NCBI RefSeq assembly: GCF_945862485.1 | Contig: NZ_CAMAYF010000002.1 | Location: 62,001 to 126,000 of the forward strand | Length of the DNA: 64,000 bases | Source: Sphingorhabdus sp. EL138 | Lineage (GTDB): Bacteria; Pseudomonadota; Alphaproteobacteria; Sphingomonadales; Sphingomonadaceae | Direction of reading: 5' to 3' | Shown: positions 1-8,995 of the stretch, piece after piece | Numbering within the stretch: position 1 is the first letter of the stretch | How the letters are laid out: each line of letters begins with the position of its first letter | Translations under genes and position numbers: made by a program | Notes under the pieces: generated by a model | Databases searched by the model: none | Told to the model about the DNA's origin: nothing | Seen by the model: the letters and a program-made list of their open reading frames with translations, nothing else

Positions 1-1
1 A

Positions 2-460
2 TGGTTTGCTGCCCTGACGCGACGGGAGCAATGTCTCGTTGGCATCGCCGGCGCACTGGCAGCAATTGTGGTGTCGATTTTCGGCATTTTACTTCCCATT
101 GTTTCTGCCATTGAACAGGCAGGGATAGATCATGACGAGGCAGTTCAAAGGCGTGGGCGGATAATCGCTACGGTGGATGCCGCCCAGAAGCAGGAAACTA
201 GGCCGCGTTCGACAGCAACTGCGGATATTGACCTGTTGATTACCCAAAGTGCCGCGGAAAAAGGATTTGATCTCGTCAAATCGGCCAATAGTGCACCAGG
301 ACAAATCAGCTTCAAGATTGCTCAGGCACGGGCCCCAGCATTGCTCGCTTGGTTGACCGAGCTTGAGGGCCAGAATGTAGCTGTGCGCAGTGTCGCATTA
401 CGACCCGGCGCAAACAGCACCGTAACGGTGGATGCCCAGTTGCAGATGAGCGCGCCATGA
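2..460 (+). CDS. gspM: Type II secretion protein GspM (5' end outside window)
   Basis: Inner-membrane component of the type II secretion platform, which normally partners GspL. The reading frame is open to the first base of the window. It reads WFAALTRREQ followed by one hydrophobic helix (about residues 12-36) and a soluble periplasmic part of about 110 residues. The W..L..RE stretch before a single N-terminal helix is typical of GspM. The true start is upstream, so the in-frame GTG at 68 inside the helix is not the start. The last four bases overlap gspN (ATGA), which implies translational coupling. Family assignment rests on architecture plus the gspN and prepilin peptidase genes that follow. 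Confidence 0.8.
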   Translation, partial: WFAALTRREQCLVGIAGALAAIVVSIFGILLPIVSAIEQAGIDHDEAVQRRGRIIATVDAAQKQETRPRSTATADIDLLITQSAAEKGFDLVKSANSAPGQISFKIAQARAPALLAWLTELEGQNVAVRSVALRPGANSTVTVDAQLQMSAP

Positions 461-1152
461 AGCGGCGCTTTGTTGTGACTTCGTTGGTAGCTCTGGCTGT
501 TTCGGCTATTTTATTAATGCCCTTGCGAACGATCGTGGCTGGGGATGCGATAACCGCACGCAAGGTTGATGGTATCATTTGGGACGGGTCTATCCGTGAC
601 TTGCGCCTTGGTAAAGTAGCCGTGGGCGACGTCAATGCACGTTTGTTGTTCTCGCCGCTGTTTATGGGCCGGGCGGAGATTTTGCTGTCGCGCGGTAACT
701 CCCCATTTGTGCCAGGAATAAACGGGTCTGTATCCCGCGGTATAAGTGGTGTGTCGGTCAGCAATCTGTCTGCAACTTTGCCGGTGGGGGCGCTGTTCGC
801 GCCGTTTCCTGCGGAGAATATCCAGCTTGAAGGCTTTTCTGCGCGTTTTGCCGATGGTAAGTGCATGAATGCTGGCGGGCAAGTCCGGTTGACTTTGTCC
901 GACACTATACCGGGCCTTAACTTACAGAATGGTATGCTCGGTCAACCCCGCTGCGATGGCGCGCATTTATTACTGCCATTGGTCAGCCAATCCGCGATGG
1001 AGCGCGCGGACATCCGCTTGTTGGCAGATGGAAGTTACACCATGACCGTTATGCTTAATGCCGACCAAGGCGACCAAGCGGCGGCGTTGAGCCTCGCCGG
1101 CTTTCGTCCCGTAGATGGTGGCTACCGCTTAGTCCTAAAGGGCGGGTTCTGA
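457..1152 (+). CDS. gspN: Type II secretion system protein GspN
   Basis: Protein of 231 residues with one N-terminal signal-anchor helix (residues about 5-25) and a beta-rich periplasmic domain. The early GIIWDGSIRDLRLG segment matches the GspN pattern in which a G-x-(I/L)-W-x-G motif opens the folded domain. The start codon overlaps the gspM stop, and the prepilin peptidase gene begins about 25 bases after its stop, so it lies inside a gsp operon. GspN is a non-universal accessory subunit of the type II secreton. Its exact role is unsettled in the family. Confidence 0.85.
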   Translation: MKRRFVVTSLVALAVSAILLMPLRTIVAGDAITARKVDGIIWDGSIRDLRLGKVAVGDVNARLLFSPLFMGRAEILLSRGNSPFVPGINGSVSRGISGVSVSNLSATLPVGALFAPFPAENIQLEGFSARFADGKCMNAGGQVRLTLSDTIPGLNLQNGMLGQPRCDGAHLLLPLVSQSAMERADIRLLADGSYTMTVMLNADQGDQAAALSLAGFRPVDGGYRLVLKGGF

Positions 1153-1178
1153 TCGCGTTCCCACTGTCATTGGACGAT

Positions 1179-1925
1179 ATGCTAAGCGCTTTGCCTTTTT
1201 GGTATCTGATCCTGCTCGCCATGATATTTGGCCTTATCTGGGGGAGCTTTATTGCGGCCCTGTGCAGTCGCTGGCCACGCGGCGAACGTGTGTCGGACGG
1301 TCGGTCGCATTGTGATCATTGCCAGACGAAACTTGGGGCAAAAGACCTCGTGCCCCTCATGTCTTATCTATGGCTGCGCGGCAAATGCCGACATTGTGGG
1401 CAATCCATAGGCATAAGTGTGCTCTATATTGAACTTGCTTCCGCCGCGATTGGTTTGTTTACAGTTTTATTCTTGTCGGGTTGTCAGGCACTGGCGTCGG
1501 CGGTGTTCGGTTGGCTATTACTTCCGCTCATCATTCTTGATTTTCAGAAGCTTTGGTTGCCGAATCGACTGGTTTTGACGCTGGCATTGGCGGGGGTATT
1601 CATTGGCCCATTTTTAACACCCGATGTTAACTGGCCTGACCGCATTTTGGGCGGGGTTTTCGGGTTTCTTGCATTGGAAGTGATCCGGCGGGCCTTTCGC
1701 AAGCTGCGTCACATAGAAGGCATGGGCGGGGGCGACCCAAAATTGTTCGGAGCCATTGGTCTCTGGCTCGGTTGGCAGGGATTGCCGATGACTTTGCTCT
1801 TGGCAACTCTAATTGGGTTTATGTGTATTGCGCTCGCCTTTGCGCTGTACAGAAACAGCCCCAAACAGCTCCCGTTCGGGGCATATATGGGAATGGCGGC
1901 CTTTGCGATTGTTTTGCTGGCTTAG
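1179..1925 (+). CDS. gspO: Prepilin peptidase / N-methyltransferase (GspO/PilD, A24 family)
   Basis: Polytopic aspartyl peptidase that cleaves and N-methylates the pseudopilins of the type II system, and type IV pilins where present. The cytoplasmic N-terminal domain carries the paired CxxC knuckles (CDHC and CRHC). The two catalytic aspartates sit in ILDFQKLWLPN and in the GMGGGDPKLF motif, and several hydrophobic helices surround them. The chosen ATG at 1179 gives 248 residues. An in-frame TTG at 1170 would add three residues, and neither has a strong ribosome binding site. It is the last gene of the gsp run. Confidence 0.9.
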   Translation: MLSALPFWYLILLAMIFGLIWGSFIAALCSRWPRGERVSDGRSHCDHCQTKLGAKDLVPLMSYLWLRGKCRHCGQSIGISVLYIELASAAIGLFTVLFLSGCQALASAVFGWLLLPLIILDFQKLWLPNRLVLTLALAGVFIGPFLTPDVNWPDRILGGVFGFLALEVIRRAFRKLRHIEGMGGGDPKLFGAIGLWLGWQGLPMTLLLATLIGFMCIALAFALYRNSPKQLPFGAYMGMAAFAIVLLA

Positions 1926-1967
1926 CTTTTTGGCGCGTGTAGGGAAAACCAGCCCTTAGATTTTAGA

Positions 1968-2198
1968 TCATTCTGCAGGCTGCATTGCAGCCTCGATTTC
2001 TGCCTTTGCGTCCGCCTCAATCAACTTCGTAGCTTCTTCTGCGGCTTGTTCAATAGTCAACTTTTGTTTAGCCACTTCATCCTGTTGCGAGGCCGCAGAC
2101 ACATCGCTCTCAGCTTGTCCAGTATCGGGGTTAGCTGGCGCATCATTACAAGCCGCTAGCATGGCCAACACAGATATCAGTGAGGCAGCTTTCTTCAT
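1968..2198 (-). CDS. Small predicted lipoprotein
   Basis: A 76-residue protein with a short positively charged N-terminus, a hydrophobic stretch and a lipobox LAAC, giving a lipidated Cys at residue 17. The rest is acidic and Ala/Glu/Gln-rich and should be helical, with no recognisable domain. Its start overlaps the stop of the upstream M28 peptidase gene by four bases (ATGA), so the two are probably translated together at the cell envelope. Function unknown; possibly a local partner of the peptidase. Confidence 0.7.
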   Translation of the reverse strand: MKKAASLISVLAMLAACNDAPANPDTGQAESDVSAASQQDEVAKQKLTIEQAAEEATKLIEADAKAEIEAAMQPAE

Positions 2199-3592
2199 TG
2201 CGCTGGTTCCGGCTTCAGCTCGCCTTCATAATTGGCCAGATAGGCCAAGGTTGCGACCCAAGCGGCAACGTTTTGGCGCAGTTCGGCCTTGTCGATCTTG
2301 TCCAAAGTGTCGTCAGGTGTGTGATGCAGGTCGAAATACTTCGTGCCATCTTGTTGTAAATCCACGATGCCAAGCTTTTGTGTAGCAATGATTGCGCCAA
2401 TGTCCGCGCCGCCGCCTGCCAGTTCACGGCGGGGAACGACGCCCAATGGAGCCAGCGCCGAAATGATTTGTGCGCGCACAGCATTTGCGCTTTCAGGCAG
2501 TCGGAAATCCACAGCCCAGACTTTGCCTGCGCCAAAGTCGGATTCCATGGCCAAAGCATGCGGTTCGTTCGCATGCTTTTCACCATAATCGCGACCACCC
2601 CAGATACCGACTTCTTCCGCCCCGGCCCAAAGTAAGCGCACGGTGCGCTTTGGCTGGCCCATGGACTGCAAATGCTTGGCCGCGGCACCGATGATGCCGC
2701 AACCTACCGCGTCATCAATTGCGCCCGTGCCAAGGTCCCAGCTATCCAAATGGCATGCAATAAGGATGATCGGTAAGCTTGGGTCCGAACCCTTCACTTC
2801 TGCCAACACATTGCCTGACGTCTGCATGCCAATATTATGCGGAGTAAGCTTCAATTTCATGCGCACAGGCTTACCGCGCGCGATCATGCGCTGAAGGTTC
2901 TCAGCGTCTGGAATGGACAATGCACCCGCCGGAATGGGCGTGACACCAGGTTCAAAATTGGTGTTCCCCGTGTGCGGATTACGGTGATAATCGGTGCCAA
3001 CGGAGCGAATAACGATAGCCGCGGCGCCCTTCTTGGCGGCAACATTTGGTCCGACAAAGCGGGCAGGGCCAAATGTGCCATAGCTGCTGCCGTCTTGCGT
3101 GGCCTTCATATTGTGGCTCACAAAGGCGATCTTGCCCTTAAGGCTGCCGTCCGGCGCAGCGCGCAAGTCATCAATGGTCGGGAAATAGACAATCTCCGCA
3201 TCCAAGCCCACTTCACCTGTACTGCCGCTATTACCCAATGCGGCGACGGCCAACTTCTGCGGAAATGGCGCGGTGATTACAGCGGTTTCTGCGCCGCGTA
3301 CCCAGGTGGGCATCTGATATTCTTCAACGCGAACATTTTCGAAGCCCAGCGCCCTTAACTTGTTTACCGACCATATCCGCGCGCGCGCCTCTGCCTCTGT
3401 CCCAGCCTGTCGTTGGCCAATCTCGGTCGTTAAGCCCTCGACTATGTCATAAGCAATGTCATCAGATTGCAATGCTTTGTCGCGCAATTCTGCTACGGAT
3501 GTTGCTTTCGCGGTCGTGGGCAGGGCGACAGTTACAGCAGGGTTAAGGAACAGCGTTGAAGCTGCGGCGAACAGGGCGATGTTTATCTTCAT
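2195..3592 (-). CDS. M28 family zinc metallopeptidase (exported, carboxypeptidase Q-like)
   Basis: Secreted aminopeptidase/carboxypeptidase-type enzyme. The start chosen (ATG at 3590-3592) gives 465 residues beginning with a clear signal peptide (MKINIALFAAASTLFLNPAV). A longer in-frame extension to 3763 has no signal character and would run into the ettA region. A protease-associated-like insert lies between about residues 130 and 260. The metal-binding set is visible in order: ACHLDSWD (His, Asp), GAIDDA (Asp), GAEEVG (Glu, Glu), ESDFGAG (Asp) and DLHHTPDD (His). The order matches the M28B/PGCP group. It likely trims peptides in the periplasm. Coupled to the small lipoprotein gene downstream. 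Confidence 0.9.
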   Translation of the reverse strand: MKINIALFAAASTLFLNPAVTVALPTTAKATSVAELRDKALQSDDIAYDIVEGLTTEIGQRQAGTEAEARARIWSVNKLRALGFENVRVEEYQMPTWVRGAETAVITAPFPQKLAVAALGNSGSTGEVGLDAEIVYFPTIDDLRAAPDGSLKGKIAFVSHNMKATQDGSSYGTFGPARFVGPNVAAKKGAAAIVIRSVGTDYHRNPHTGNTNFEPGVTPIPAGALSIPDAENLQRMIARGKPVRMKLKLTPHNIGMQTSGNVLAEVKGSDPSLPIILIACHLDSWDLGTGAIDDAVGCGIIGAAAKHLQSMGQPKRTVRLLWAGAEEVGIWGGRDYGEKHANEPHALAMESDFGAGKVWAVDFRLPESANAVRAQIISALAPLGVVPRRELAGGGADIGAIIATQKLGIVDLQQDGTKYFDLHHTPDDTLDKIDKAELRQNVAAWVATLAYLANYEGELKPEPAQ

Positions 3593-3705
3593 GTCGCTTA
3601 GGCTTAATGGCATCGCACAGTTTTGCAATCCCGCCTTGCGAGGAAAGCTGCGGATAGCTAGGGAAGCGGCCAAATCAAAGTAATGCAACACAGGAACTGA
3701 TCCCC

Positions 3706-5385
3706 ATGGCAGCGCAATATAGCTTCGTAATGAAGGGAATGACCAAAACCTTCCCCGGCGCAAGCAAGCCGGTTCTCAACAATATAAATCTGCAATTCTA
3801 TCCAGATGCAAAAATTGGCATCGTGGGTCCGAACGGCACCGGTAAGTCGACCCTGATGAAAATCATGGCGGGCATGGATACCGAATTTACCGGCGAAGCA
3901 TGGCCCGGAGAACATATACGCGTGGGTTATCTGGCTCAGGAGCCTGAGCTGGACCCGAACAAAACGGTGCGGGAAAACGTCATGGATGGCGTACGTCCGG
4001 TGGCGGATCTGGTCGATCGCTTTAATGAAATTTCGATGATCATGGGCGATCCACCTGAAGACGCTGACTTTGACGCGTTGATGGAAGAAATGGGCACGCT
4101 TCAGGAAAAGATTGATGCCGTTGATGGATGGTCGCTCGATAGCCAGCTTGAATTGGCCATGGACGCGCTGCGGTGCCCGCCGGGTGATAGCCCCGTCACT
4201 AGCCTTTCTGGCGGTGAGAAGCGTCGAATCGCGCTCACAAGGCTGTTGCTGGAAAAGCCGGACATCTTGTTGCTCGATGAACCAACCAACCACCTTGATG
4301 CGGAATCGGTGGCGTGGCTAGAAAAGCATTTGGTCGATTATAAGGGCAACGTCATCCTTGTAACCCACGACCGCTACTTCCTCGATAATGTGGTGAGCTG
4401 GATACTGGAACTCGATCGTGGGCGCTATTTTGTTTATGAAGGCAATTATTCGACATATCTAGAGAAGAAGGGCAAGCGCCTCGAGCAGGAATCGCGGGAA
4501 GATGCTGGCCGTCAGAAGGCGATAAAGGACGAGCTGGAGTGGATCCGGCAAAGCCCGAAGGCGCGTCAGACAAAATCCAAAGCGCGCATCAAATCTTTCG
4601 ACCAATTGGTGGAGGCGCAAGAAAACCGTACGCCAGGTAAGGCACAGATCGTCATTCAAATACCAGAGCGGCTTGGCAGTAAGGTTGTCGAGGTCAAGAA
4701 TGTCACCAAGGCTTATGGTGACAAATTATTGTTCGAAAACCTCTCCTTCACCATCCCCCAGGGCGGTATTGTCGGCGTTATCGGGCCGAACGGCGCTGGT
4801 AAATCAACACTTTTCCGTCTCATTACGGGTCAGGAAGTGCCGGATTCCGGCGAAGTAGAAATTGGCGAAACAGTAAAGCTCGGCTTCGTCGACCAAAGCC
4901 GTGATGATTTGGACCCCAACAAAAATGTGTGGGAAGAAATTTCAGGCGGCGCAGACTTTATGAAATTGGGCAAACATGAAACGCCAACTCGCGCCTATGT
5001 CGGGGCGTTCAATTTCAAGGGCACTGACCAGCAGAAAAAGGTTGGTTTGCTGTCTGGCGGTGAACGCAACCGCGTGCACATGGCAAAAATGTTGAAGGAG
5101 GGCGGCAATGTCCTTCTGCTCGATGAACCGACCAATGATTTGGACGTGGAAACGCTGTCAGCGCTTGAAGAGGCTCTGGAAAGCTTCGCTGGTTGCGCTG
5201 TGGTCATCAGCCATGACCGCTTCTTCCTTGACCGCTTGGCAACGCACATATTGGCTTTTGAAGGCGACAGCCACGTGGAATGGTTTGAAGGCAATTTTGA
5301 ATCTTACGAAGAAGACAAGATTGCCCGCCTTGGCGACGAAGCCACGCGCCCACACCGAGCTACCTATAAGAAGATGACACGTTGA
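3706..5385 (+). CDS. ettA: Energy-dependent translational throttle protein EttA (ABC-F)
   Basis: Soluble ABC-F ATPase that binds the ribosomal E site and gates entry into elongation according to energy state. The 559-residue length and order match EttA. First ATPase: Walker A GPNGTGKST at 41-49, signature LSGGEKRR, Walker B ILLLDEPTNHLD. An arginine/lysine-rich linker follows (about 240-320). Second ATPase: Walker A GPNGAGKST at 360-368, signature LSGGERNRVHMAK, Walker B LLLDEPTNDLD. There are no transmembrane segments. It is transcribed divergently from the M28 peptidase across 113 bases, which should hold both promoters. Confidence 0.97.
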   Translation: MAAQYSFVMKGMTKTFPGASKPVLNNINLQFYPDAKIGIVGPNGTGKSTLMKIMAGMDTEFTGEAWPGEHIRVGYLAQEPELDPNKTVRENVMDGVRPVADLVDRFNEISMIMGDPPEDADFDALMEEMGTLQEKIDAVDGWSLDSQLELAMDALRCPPGDSPVTSLSGGEKRRIALTRLLLEKPDILLLDEPTNHLDAESVAWLEKHLVDYKGNVILVTHDRYFLDNVVSWILELDRGRYFVYEGNYSTYLEKKGKRLEQESREDAGRQKAIKDELEWIRQSPKARQTKSKARIKSFDQLVEAQENRTPGKAQIVIQIPERLGSKVVEVKNVTKAYGDKLLFENLSFTIPQGGIVGVIGPNGAGKSTLFRLITGQEVPDSGEVEIGETVKLGFVDQSRDDLDPNKNVWEEISGGADFMKLGKHETPTRAYVGAFNFKGTDQQKKVGLLSGGERNRVHMAKMLKEGGNVLLLDEPTNDLDVETLSALEEALESFAGCAVVISHDRFFLDRLATHILAFEGDSHVEWFEGNFESYEEDKIARLGDEATRPHRATYKKMTR

Positions 5386-5405
5386 TGTTGGAATGAAGCC
5401 GCACG

Positions 5406-5443
5406 CCTCGTCACCTACTGTAACGCAAGTTCAGGTGACGAGG
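5406..5443. terminator. Hairpin between convergent genes
   Basis: A perfect 11-bp inverted repeat (CCTCGTCACCT at 5406-5416, AGGTGACGAGG at 5433-5443) with a 16-base loop fills the gap between the stops of ettA and the oppositely oriented flavin-binding gene. There is no clear T-tract on either side, so it may work as a Rho-assisted or transcript-end-stabilising hairpin rather than a classical intrinsic terminator. Confidence 0.55.
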
Positions 5444-5453
5444 ATGCGCGGCC

Positions 5454-6083
5454 TTATGGTATAAGCCAGCGACCAGACCATTCATTTTGCGCTGGGTCCC
5501 ATTGCCACTGGGCACGTCTGTGCCCTGCATTGGCAAGATACAGCCATTCGATGGTTTCAATTTTAACCAGTAGAACCGCAAAATTAGGGCGATAATCGGC
5601 TAATTGCTCTTCCTCGGGTTGCTTGCCCTCTATCCAATTAGGCAAGCCTGACGAAGGTTCAGCACATGGCGCACCCGGTGCAGATTCGGCCATGTAGCAG
5701 CGCCGTGCAAATGTAGTTGAAGTTGACCAAGCCGTGTCGGCAATTTCGCTCGTAGCCGTAAAATGCGTCTTGCCCGACATCCGTATTTGAACTTTAGCCG
5801 CGGGGTCATAGATCAAGACGCTGGTCGCGGAGTTATGACGCAGTTGTTCTACCTTGATCGAGCGTGAATCCGTATGAAACCTAAGTGTGCGCGCATCTCG
5901 CAATACATCGCGCAATATCATGATCCGCAATTGTGGTACGCCCCCTGCATCTACGGTGCCCACTGCGGGCATGTGAGACGGGCTGTTGCGATTGGTTACC
6001 CCGGCGGCGATCACGCCCCATGCTTCTTCAAAACTTAACGCGAGATCATCATAATAAGCGGGGAAGCTATCGGGTAAGTTCAT
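5454..6083 (-). CDS. Pyridoxamine 5'-phosphate oxidase-family flavin-binding protein
   Basis: A 209-residue split-barrel protein of the PNPOx-like family. Visible are the N-terminal barrel strands with the FMN-contact stretch VGTVDAGGVPQLRIMILRDV, the segment LRFHTDSRS, and the C-terminal WLYLANAGHRRAQW region. The last resembles the Alr4036-type subgroup rather than true PdxH, since the PdxH substrate signature is not evident. The specific reaction is unknown. Its start overlaps the carbonic anhydrase stop by four bases (ATGA), making it the fourth gene of the sbtA operon, so a link to redox or carbon status is possible. Confidence 0.8.
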   Translation of the reverse strand: MNLPDSFPAYYDDLALSFEEAWGVIAAGVTNRNSPSHMPAVGTVDAGGVPQLRIMILRDVLRDARTLRFHTDSRSIKVEQLRHNSATSVLIYDPAAKVQIRMSGKTHFTATSEIADTAWSTSTTFARRCYMAESAPGAPCAEPSSGLPNWIEGKQPEEEQLADYRPNFAVLLVKIETIEWLYLANAGHRRAQWQWDPAQNEWSGRWLIP

Positions 6084-6703
6084 TGGACTTCAAAACTATC
6101 ATTCTCATCGTTCAAAACGTGAAGATTACCGTCTGATATACCGAAATAAGCGCCGTGTAGCTTCAACTGCCCCGATTGTTCGCGTGCCGCAATAAAGGGA
6201 AAACTACGCAGGTTAGCTAGGCTGACGCGTATCGCCTCCAGCTCCAGGTCGCGTTGGGGGTCCTGCGATGCGGAAGCAAGAACCTTGTCGCGGGCAGGGC
6301 GAACAATATCTACCCAGCTATCAATGAAGCTATAGCCTGCTTCGCCAAGATCACCGCCCTCCAATGATGCTTTGATACCACCGCATTGGGCGTGGCCCAG
6401 AACAAGAATATGGCGAACCTCAAGGCCCAATACGCCAAATTCGATAGCCGCCGAAACACCGTGCAATCCACCGCCGGTTTCATATGGCGGAACGAGGTTA
6501 GCCACATTGCGCAGCGCAAAAACTTGCCCCGGCGTGGTGTCAAACACCGTCGCGGGATCGACCCGGCTATCGCAACAGGAAATGATCATGACGGGCGGTG
6601 ACTGTCCATCACTCGCAAGCGCGTCATAGCGCGCTTTTTGCCGGACATAAGCATCCGATTTGAACCTTCTATATCCTTCAACTAGGACACCAAACTCAGG
6701 CAT
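6080..6703 (-). CDS. can: Beta-class carbonic anhydrase
   Basis: Zinc enzyme interconverting carbon dioxide and bicarbonate, 207 residues as usual for the class. Zinc ligands and the catalytic dyad are visible: CDSR with Cys44, Asp45 and Arg47, then HAQCGG with His104 and Cys107. The central RNVANLVPP stretch is characteristic. It follows the SbtB-like gene with a one-base stop/start overlap and precedes the PNPOx-like gene with a four-base overlap. The operon order (bicarbonate importer, PII regulator, carbonic anhydrase) points to a role in supplying bicarbonate or CO2 for carboxylases. Confidence 0.95.
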   Translation of the reverse strand: MPEFGVLVEGYRRFKSDAYVRQKARYDALASDGQSPPVMIISCCDSRVDPATVFDTTPGQVFALRNVANLVPPYETGGGLHGVSAAIEFGVLGLEVRHILVLGHAQCGGIKASLEGGDLGEAGYSFIDSWVDIVRPARDKVLASASQDPQRDLELEAIRVSLANLRSFPFIAAREQSGQLKLHGAYFGISDGNLHVLNDENDSFEVQ

Positions 6704-7014
6704 TAGAAACGTTCCCCTCGGACGACTTGCACATCGCCTACGGTTAACAACATACCATAGCTATCTAGCAAAGGGGCAATCGCATCGATTAACTGTACCG
6801 TTTTTGTATCTGACGCGATTGCGAGAATAAGGGTCTTGGCACTGGCGCCAGTGACATCGTCATGCTGCCATTCGCCCGCACGTCCACCGCCAGAATCGAC
6901 ATGGATGAGGCTCCACCCTGAAATGTCCACGGCTTTCAACTTACCGACAATGCGCGGGACAAGCGGTGTATCGACCAGTATTTCAATACGTTTACGGGGG
7001 ACGGTTTGCACCAT
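6703..7014 (-). CDS. PII-like protein of the SbtB type
   Basis: A 103-residue ferredoxin-fold PII-like protein. After RKRIEILVDTPLVPRIVGKLKAVDI comes a Gly-rich loop region (DSGGGRAGEWQHDD) where canonical PII proteins carry the T-loop, then a second beta-alpha-beta unit. The tail ends at VVRGERF and shows no C-terminal Cys-containing R-loop like that of cyanobacterial SbtB. It starts four bases after the sbtA stop. By analogy it would bind adenine nucleotides and gate SbtA. The assignment depends on context as well as sequence, because small PII-like families are divergent. Confidence 0.75.
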   Translation of the reverse strand: MVQTVPRKRIEILVDTPLVPRIVGKLKAVDISGWSLIHVDSGGGRAGEWQHDDVTGASAKTLILAIASDTKTVQLIDAIAPLLDSYGMLLTVGDVQVVRGERF

Positions 7015-7018
7015 GAGG

Positions 7019-7972
7019 TCATCCTAAAGCTTGGGCAAGTGCAGCGAAGATGCTGATGCCGAAGATGATGTTGAACGGGAATGTAACACCGAGCGACATG
7101 CTCAGATAAATAGCGGGGTCTGCTTGGGGCAGGGCCAGCCGCATGGCCGCCGGCACCGCGATGTAGGAGGCACTCGCAGCCAATATGCCCAGCGCCGCTG
7201 CTGAGGCGATGTCGAGGCCAATGACCGTTCCAACAATGGTGCCGATGGTGCCGTTTACCAAAGGTAGCAAAATCGCAAGGAACACTAAGCGCAACGTCAC
7301 CTTACGCGATTGCATCAGGCGGCGTGCAGCAATCAGGCCCATATCCAGCAGGAACAGGCACAATACACCACGGAAGCCGGTATCAAACAGCGGCTTTACC
7401 GGTGCGAACCCGTCGCTTCCGGCAATGGCGCCAATGACGAAGCTGCCAACCAGCAACATCACAGATGCATTGGTGAGCACCTCATGCCATGGCGTTCCGT
7501 TGCTTTCACCAGACGTTGTGTCCCCCCGGCGCGCGAGCATAAGGCCGGTGATAATGGCCGGTGTCTCCATCAGTGCCAGAACAGCGACCATATATCCAGC
7601 CGGGCTTAAGCCTTCGCCCGTAAGCAATTCTATTGCGGTTACAAATGTGACAACGCTGACCGAACCATAATGCGCCGCAACCGCGCCAGCGTCGACTTTC
7701 GACAATTTGCCAATTCCACGCAACAACGCGAATGCTAGAACCGGCAAAAGGAAACTTAGAGCAAGGCCCGCGGCTGCAGCAACAATCACTTCTGCGTTTA
7801 TTCCGCTCTTCGATACCTCAACGCCGCCTTTCAAACCAATTGCTGCCATCAAGTAGATGGACATCGCCTTAGCGAACGCCTCTGGAATATTAAGGTCGGA
7901 TTTTAAAGCAGCTGCAACAAAACCGAGTACAAAAAACAGTATCACCGGCGAAGTGAGGGTATCAGCAATCAT
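7019..7972 (-). CDS. sbtA: Sodium-dependent bicarbonate transporter SbtA family
   Basis: Inner-membrane protein of 317 residues with roughly eight to ten hydrophobic helices in two related halves. It has the family features [35 protein letters not shown] and, near the end, [21 protein letters not shown]. The start is ATG at 7970-7972, preceded by AAAGGGGC on the coding strand. An in-frame extension to 8431 would run through lipA and is not real. As first gene of an operon with the PII-like and carbonic anhydrase genes, it most likely imports bicarbonate with sodium. Divergent from lipA with about 80 bases between. Confidence 0.88.
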   Translation of the reverse strand: MIADTLTSPVILFFVLGFVAAALKSDLNIPEAFAKAMSIYLMAAIGLKGGVEVSKSGINAEVIVAAAAGLALSFLLPVLAFALLRGIGKLSKVDAGAVAAHYGSVSVVTFVTAIELLTGEGLSPAGYMVAVLALMETPAIITGLMLARRGDTTSGESNGTPWHEVLTNASVMLLVGSFVIGAIAGSDGFAPVKPLFDTGFRGVLCLFLLDMGLIAARRLMQSRKVTLRLVFLAILLPLVNGTIGTIVGTVIGLDIASAAALGILAASASYIAVPAAMRLALPQADPAIYLSMSLGVTFPFNIIFGISIFAALAQALG

Positions 7973-8053
7973 CTTTGCCCCTTTGCGGATTTTGCAACCC
8001 ATAGCAGGCAAGTTGCAGTTGGCAAGATAGCGCGCTGCGTCTATTCGAGCACT

Positions 8054-8980
8054 ATGAACGCTCCGATCAATATGCCCGAACGCCCGGTGAGGGAACGCAA
8101 ACCTGACTGGATCAGGGTTAAAGCACCGACCGGTGCCGGGTTTAATGAAACGCGCCGATTGATTCGTGATCTTAATTTGAACACGGTGTGTGAAGAAGCA
8201 GCTTGCCCCAATATCGGCGAATGCTGGACCAAAAAGCACGCTACTGTAATGATCTTGGGCGATGTGTGCACAAGGGCATGTGCCTTTTGTAACGTGAAAA
8301 CCGGTATGCCCCGCGCAGTCGACCCGTTGGAGCCAGAGCATGTGGCGATTGCGGCGGCGAAAATGGGCCTTGAGCATATCGTTATTACGTCGGTTGACCG
8401 GGATGATCTGCCCGACGGTGGCGCCAGCCAATTTGTAAAGGTGATCGAGGCATTGCGACGTAATACGCCTAACACCACAATCGAAATCCTAACGCCCGAT
8501 TTTCGGAACAAGGCGCAGGCGGCGATTGAAGCCATCGTCACCGCGCGTCCCGATGTGTATAATCACAATCTCGAAACCGTGCCGCGTCTGTATCCGACCA
8601 TCCGTCCCGGCGCACGTTATTATGCGTCGCTGCGCTTGCTGGAAACGGTGAAGCGCCACGATCCGTCGATCTTTACAAAGTCGGGTGTCATGCTTGGGCT
8701 GGGTGAGGAACGGATGGAAGTGCATCAGGTCATGGATGATATGCGCAGCGCTGACATCGATTTTCTGACTATGGGCCAATATCTGCAGCCAACGCCAAAG
8801 CATGCCAAAGTTATGGATTTTGTCACGCCAAGCGCATTTGACGCTTATGCCGCCATCGCCCGCGCTAAGGGCTTTTTGCTGGTTGCGGCAAGTCCGCTGA
8901 CCCGGTCCAGTTATCATGCGGGTGATGATTTCGCCAAGATGCGCGACGCACGTGCGGCACAACTGGCCAAGGCGCGTTAG
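8054..8980 (+). CDS. lipA: Lipoyl synthase LipA
   Basis: Radical SAM enzyme that inserts two sulfurs into octanoyl groups on lipoyl domains. Both iron-sulfur sites are visible: the auxiliary cluster [12 protein letters not shown] (Cys46, Cys51, Cys57) and the radical SAM cluster CTRACAFC (Cys72, Cys76, Cys79). The C-terminal SSYHAG carries the serine that ligates the auxiliary cluster. The 308-residue length is normal. It is followed after 15 bases by the COQ10-like gene, so the two are probably cotranscribed. Confidence 0.97.
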   Translation: MNAPINMPERPVRERKPDWIRVKAPTGAGFNETRRLIRDLNLNTVCEEAACPNIGECWTKKHATVMILGDVCTRACAFCNVKTGMPRAVDPLEPEHVAIAAAKMGLEHIVITSVDRDDLPDGGASQFVKVIEALRRNTPNTTIEILTPDFRNKAQAAIEAIVTARPDVYNHNLETVPRLYPTIRPGARYYASLRLLETVKRHDPSIFTKSGVMLGLGEERMEVHQVMDDMRSADIDFLTMGQYLQPTPKHAKVMDFVTPSAFDAYAAIARAKGFLLVAASPLTRSSYHAGDDFAKMRDARAAQLAKAR

Positions 8981-8995
8981 GGTTTCAACTCACAT

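Noticed and set aside
2837..3358. Open frame of 173 codons on the plus strand
   Set aside because: It is fully antisense to the M28 peptidase, whose metal-binding motifs are intact; no recognisable domain.
3593..3763. Longer start for the M28 peptidase
   Set aside because: It hides the signal peptide and overlaps the ettA 5' end.
7973..8431. In-frame N-terminal extension of SbtA
   Set aside because: It would run antisense through the lipA promoter and start, has no membrane or family character, and the ATG at 7972 has a good ribosome binding site.
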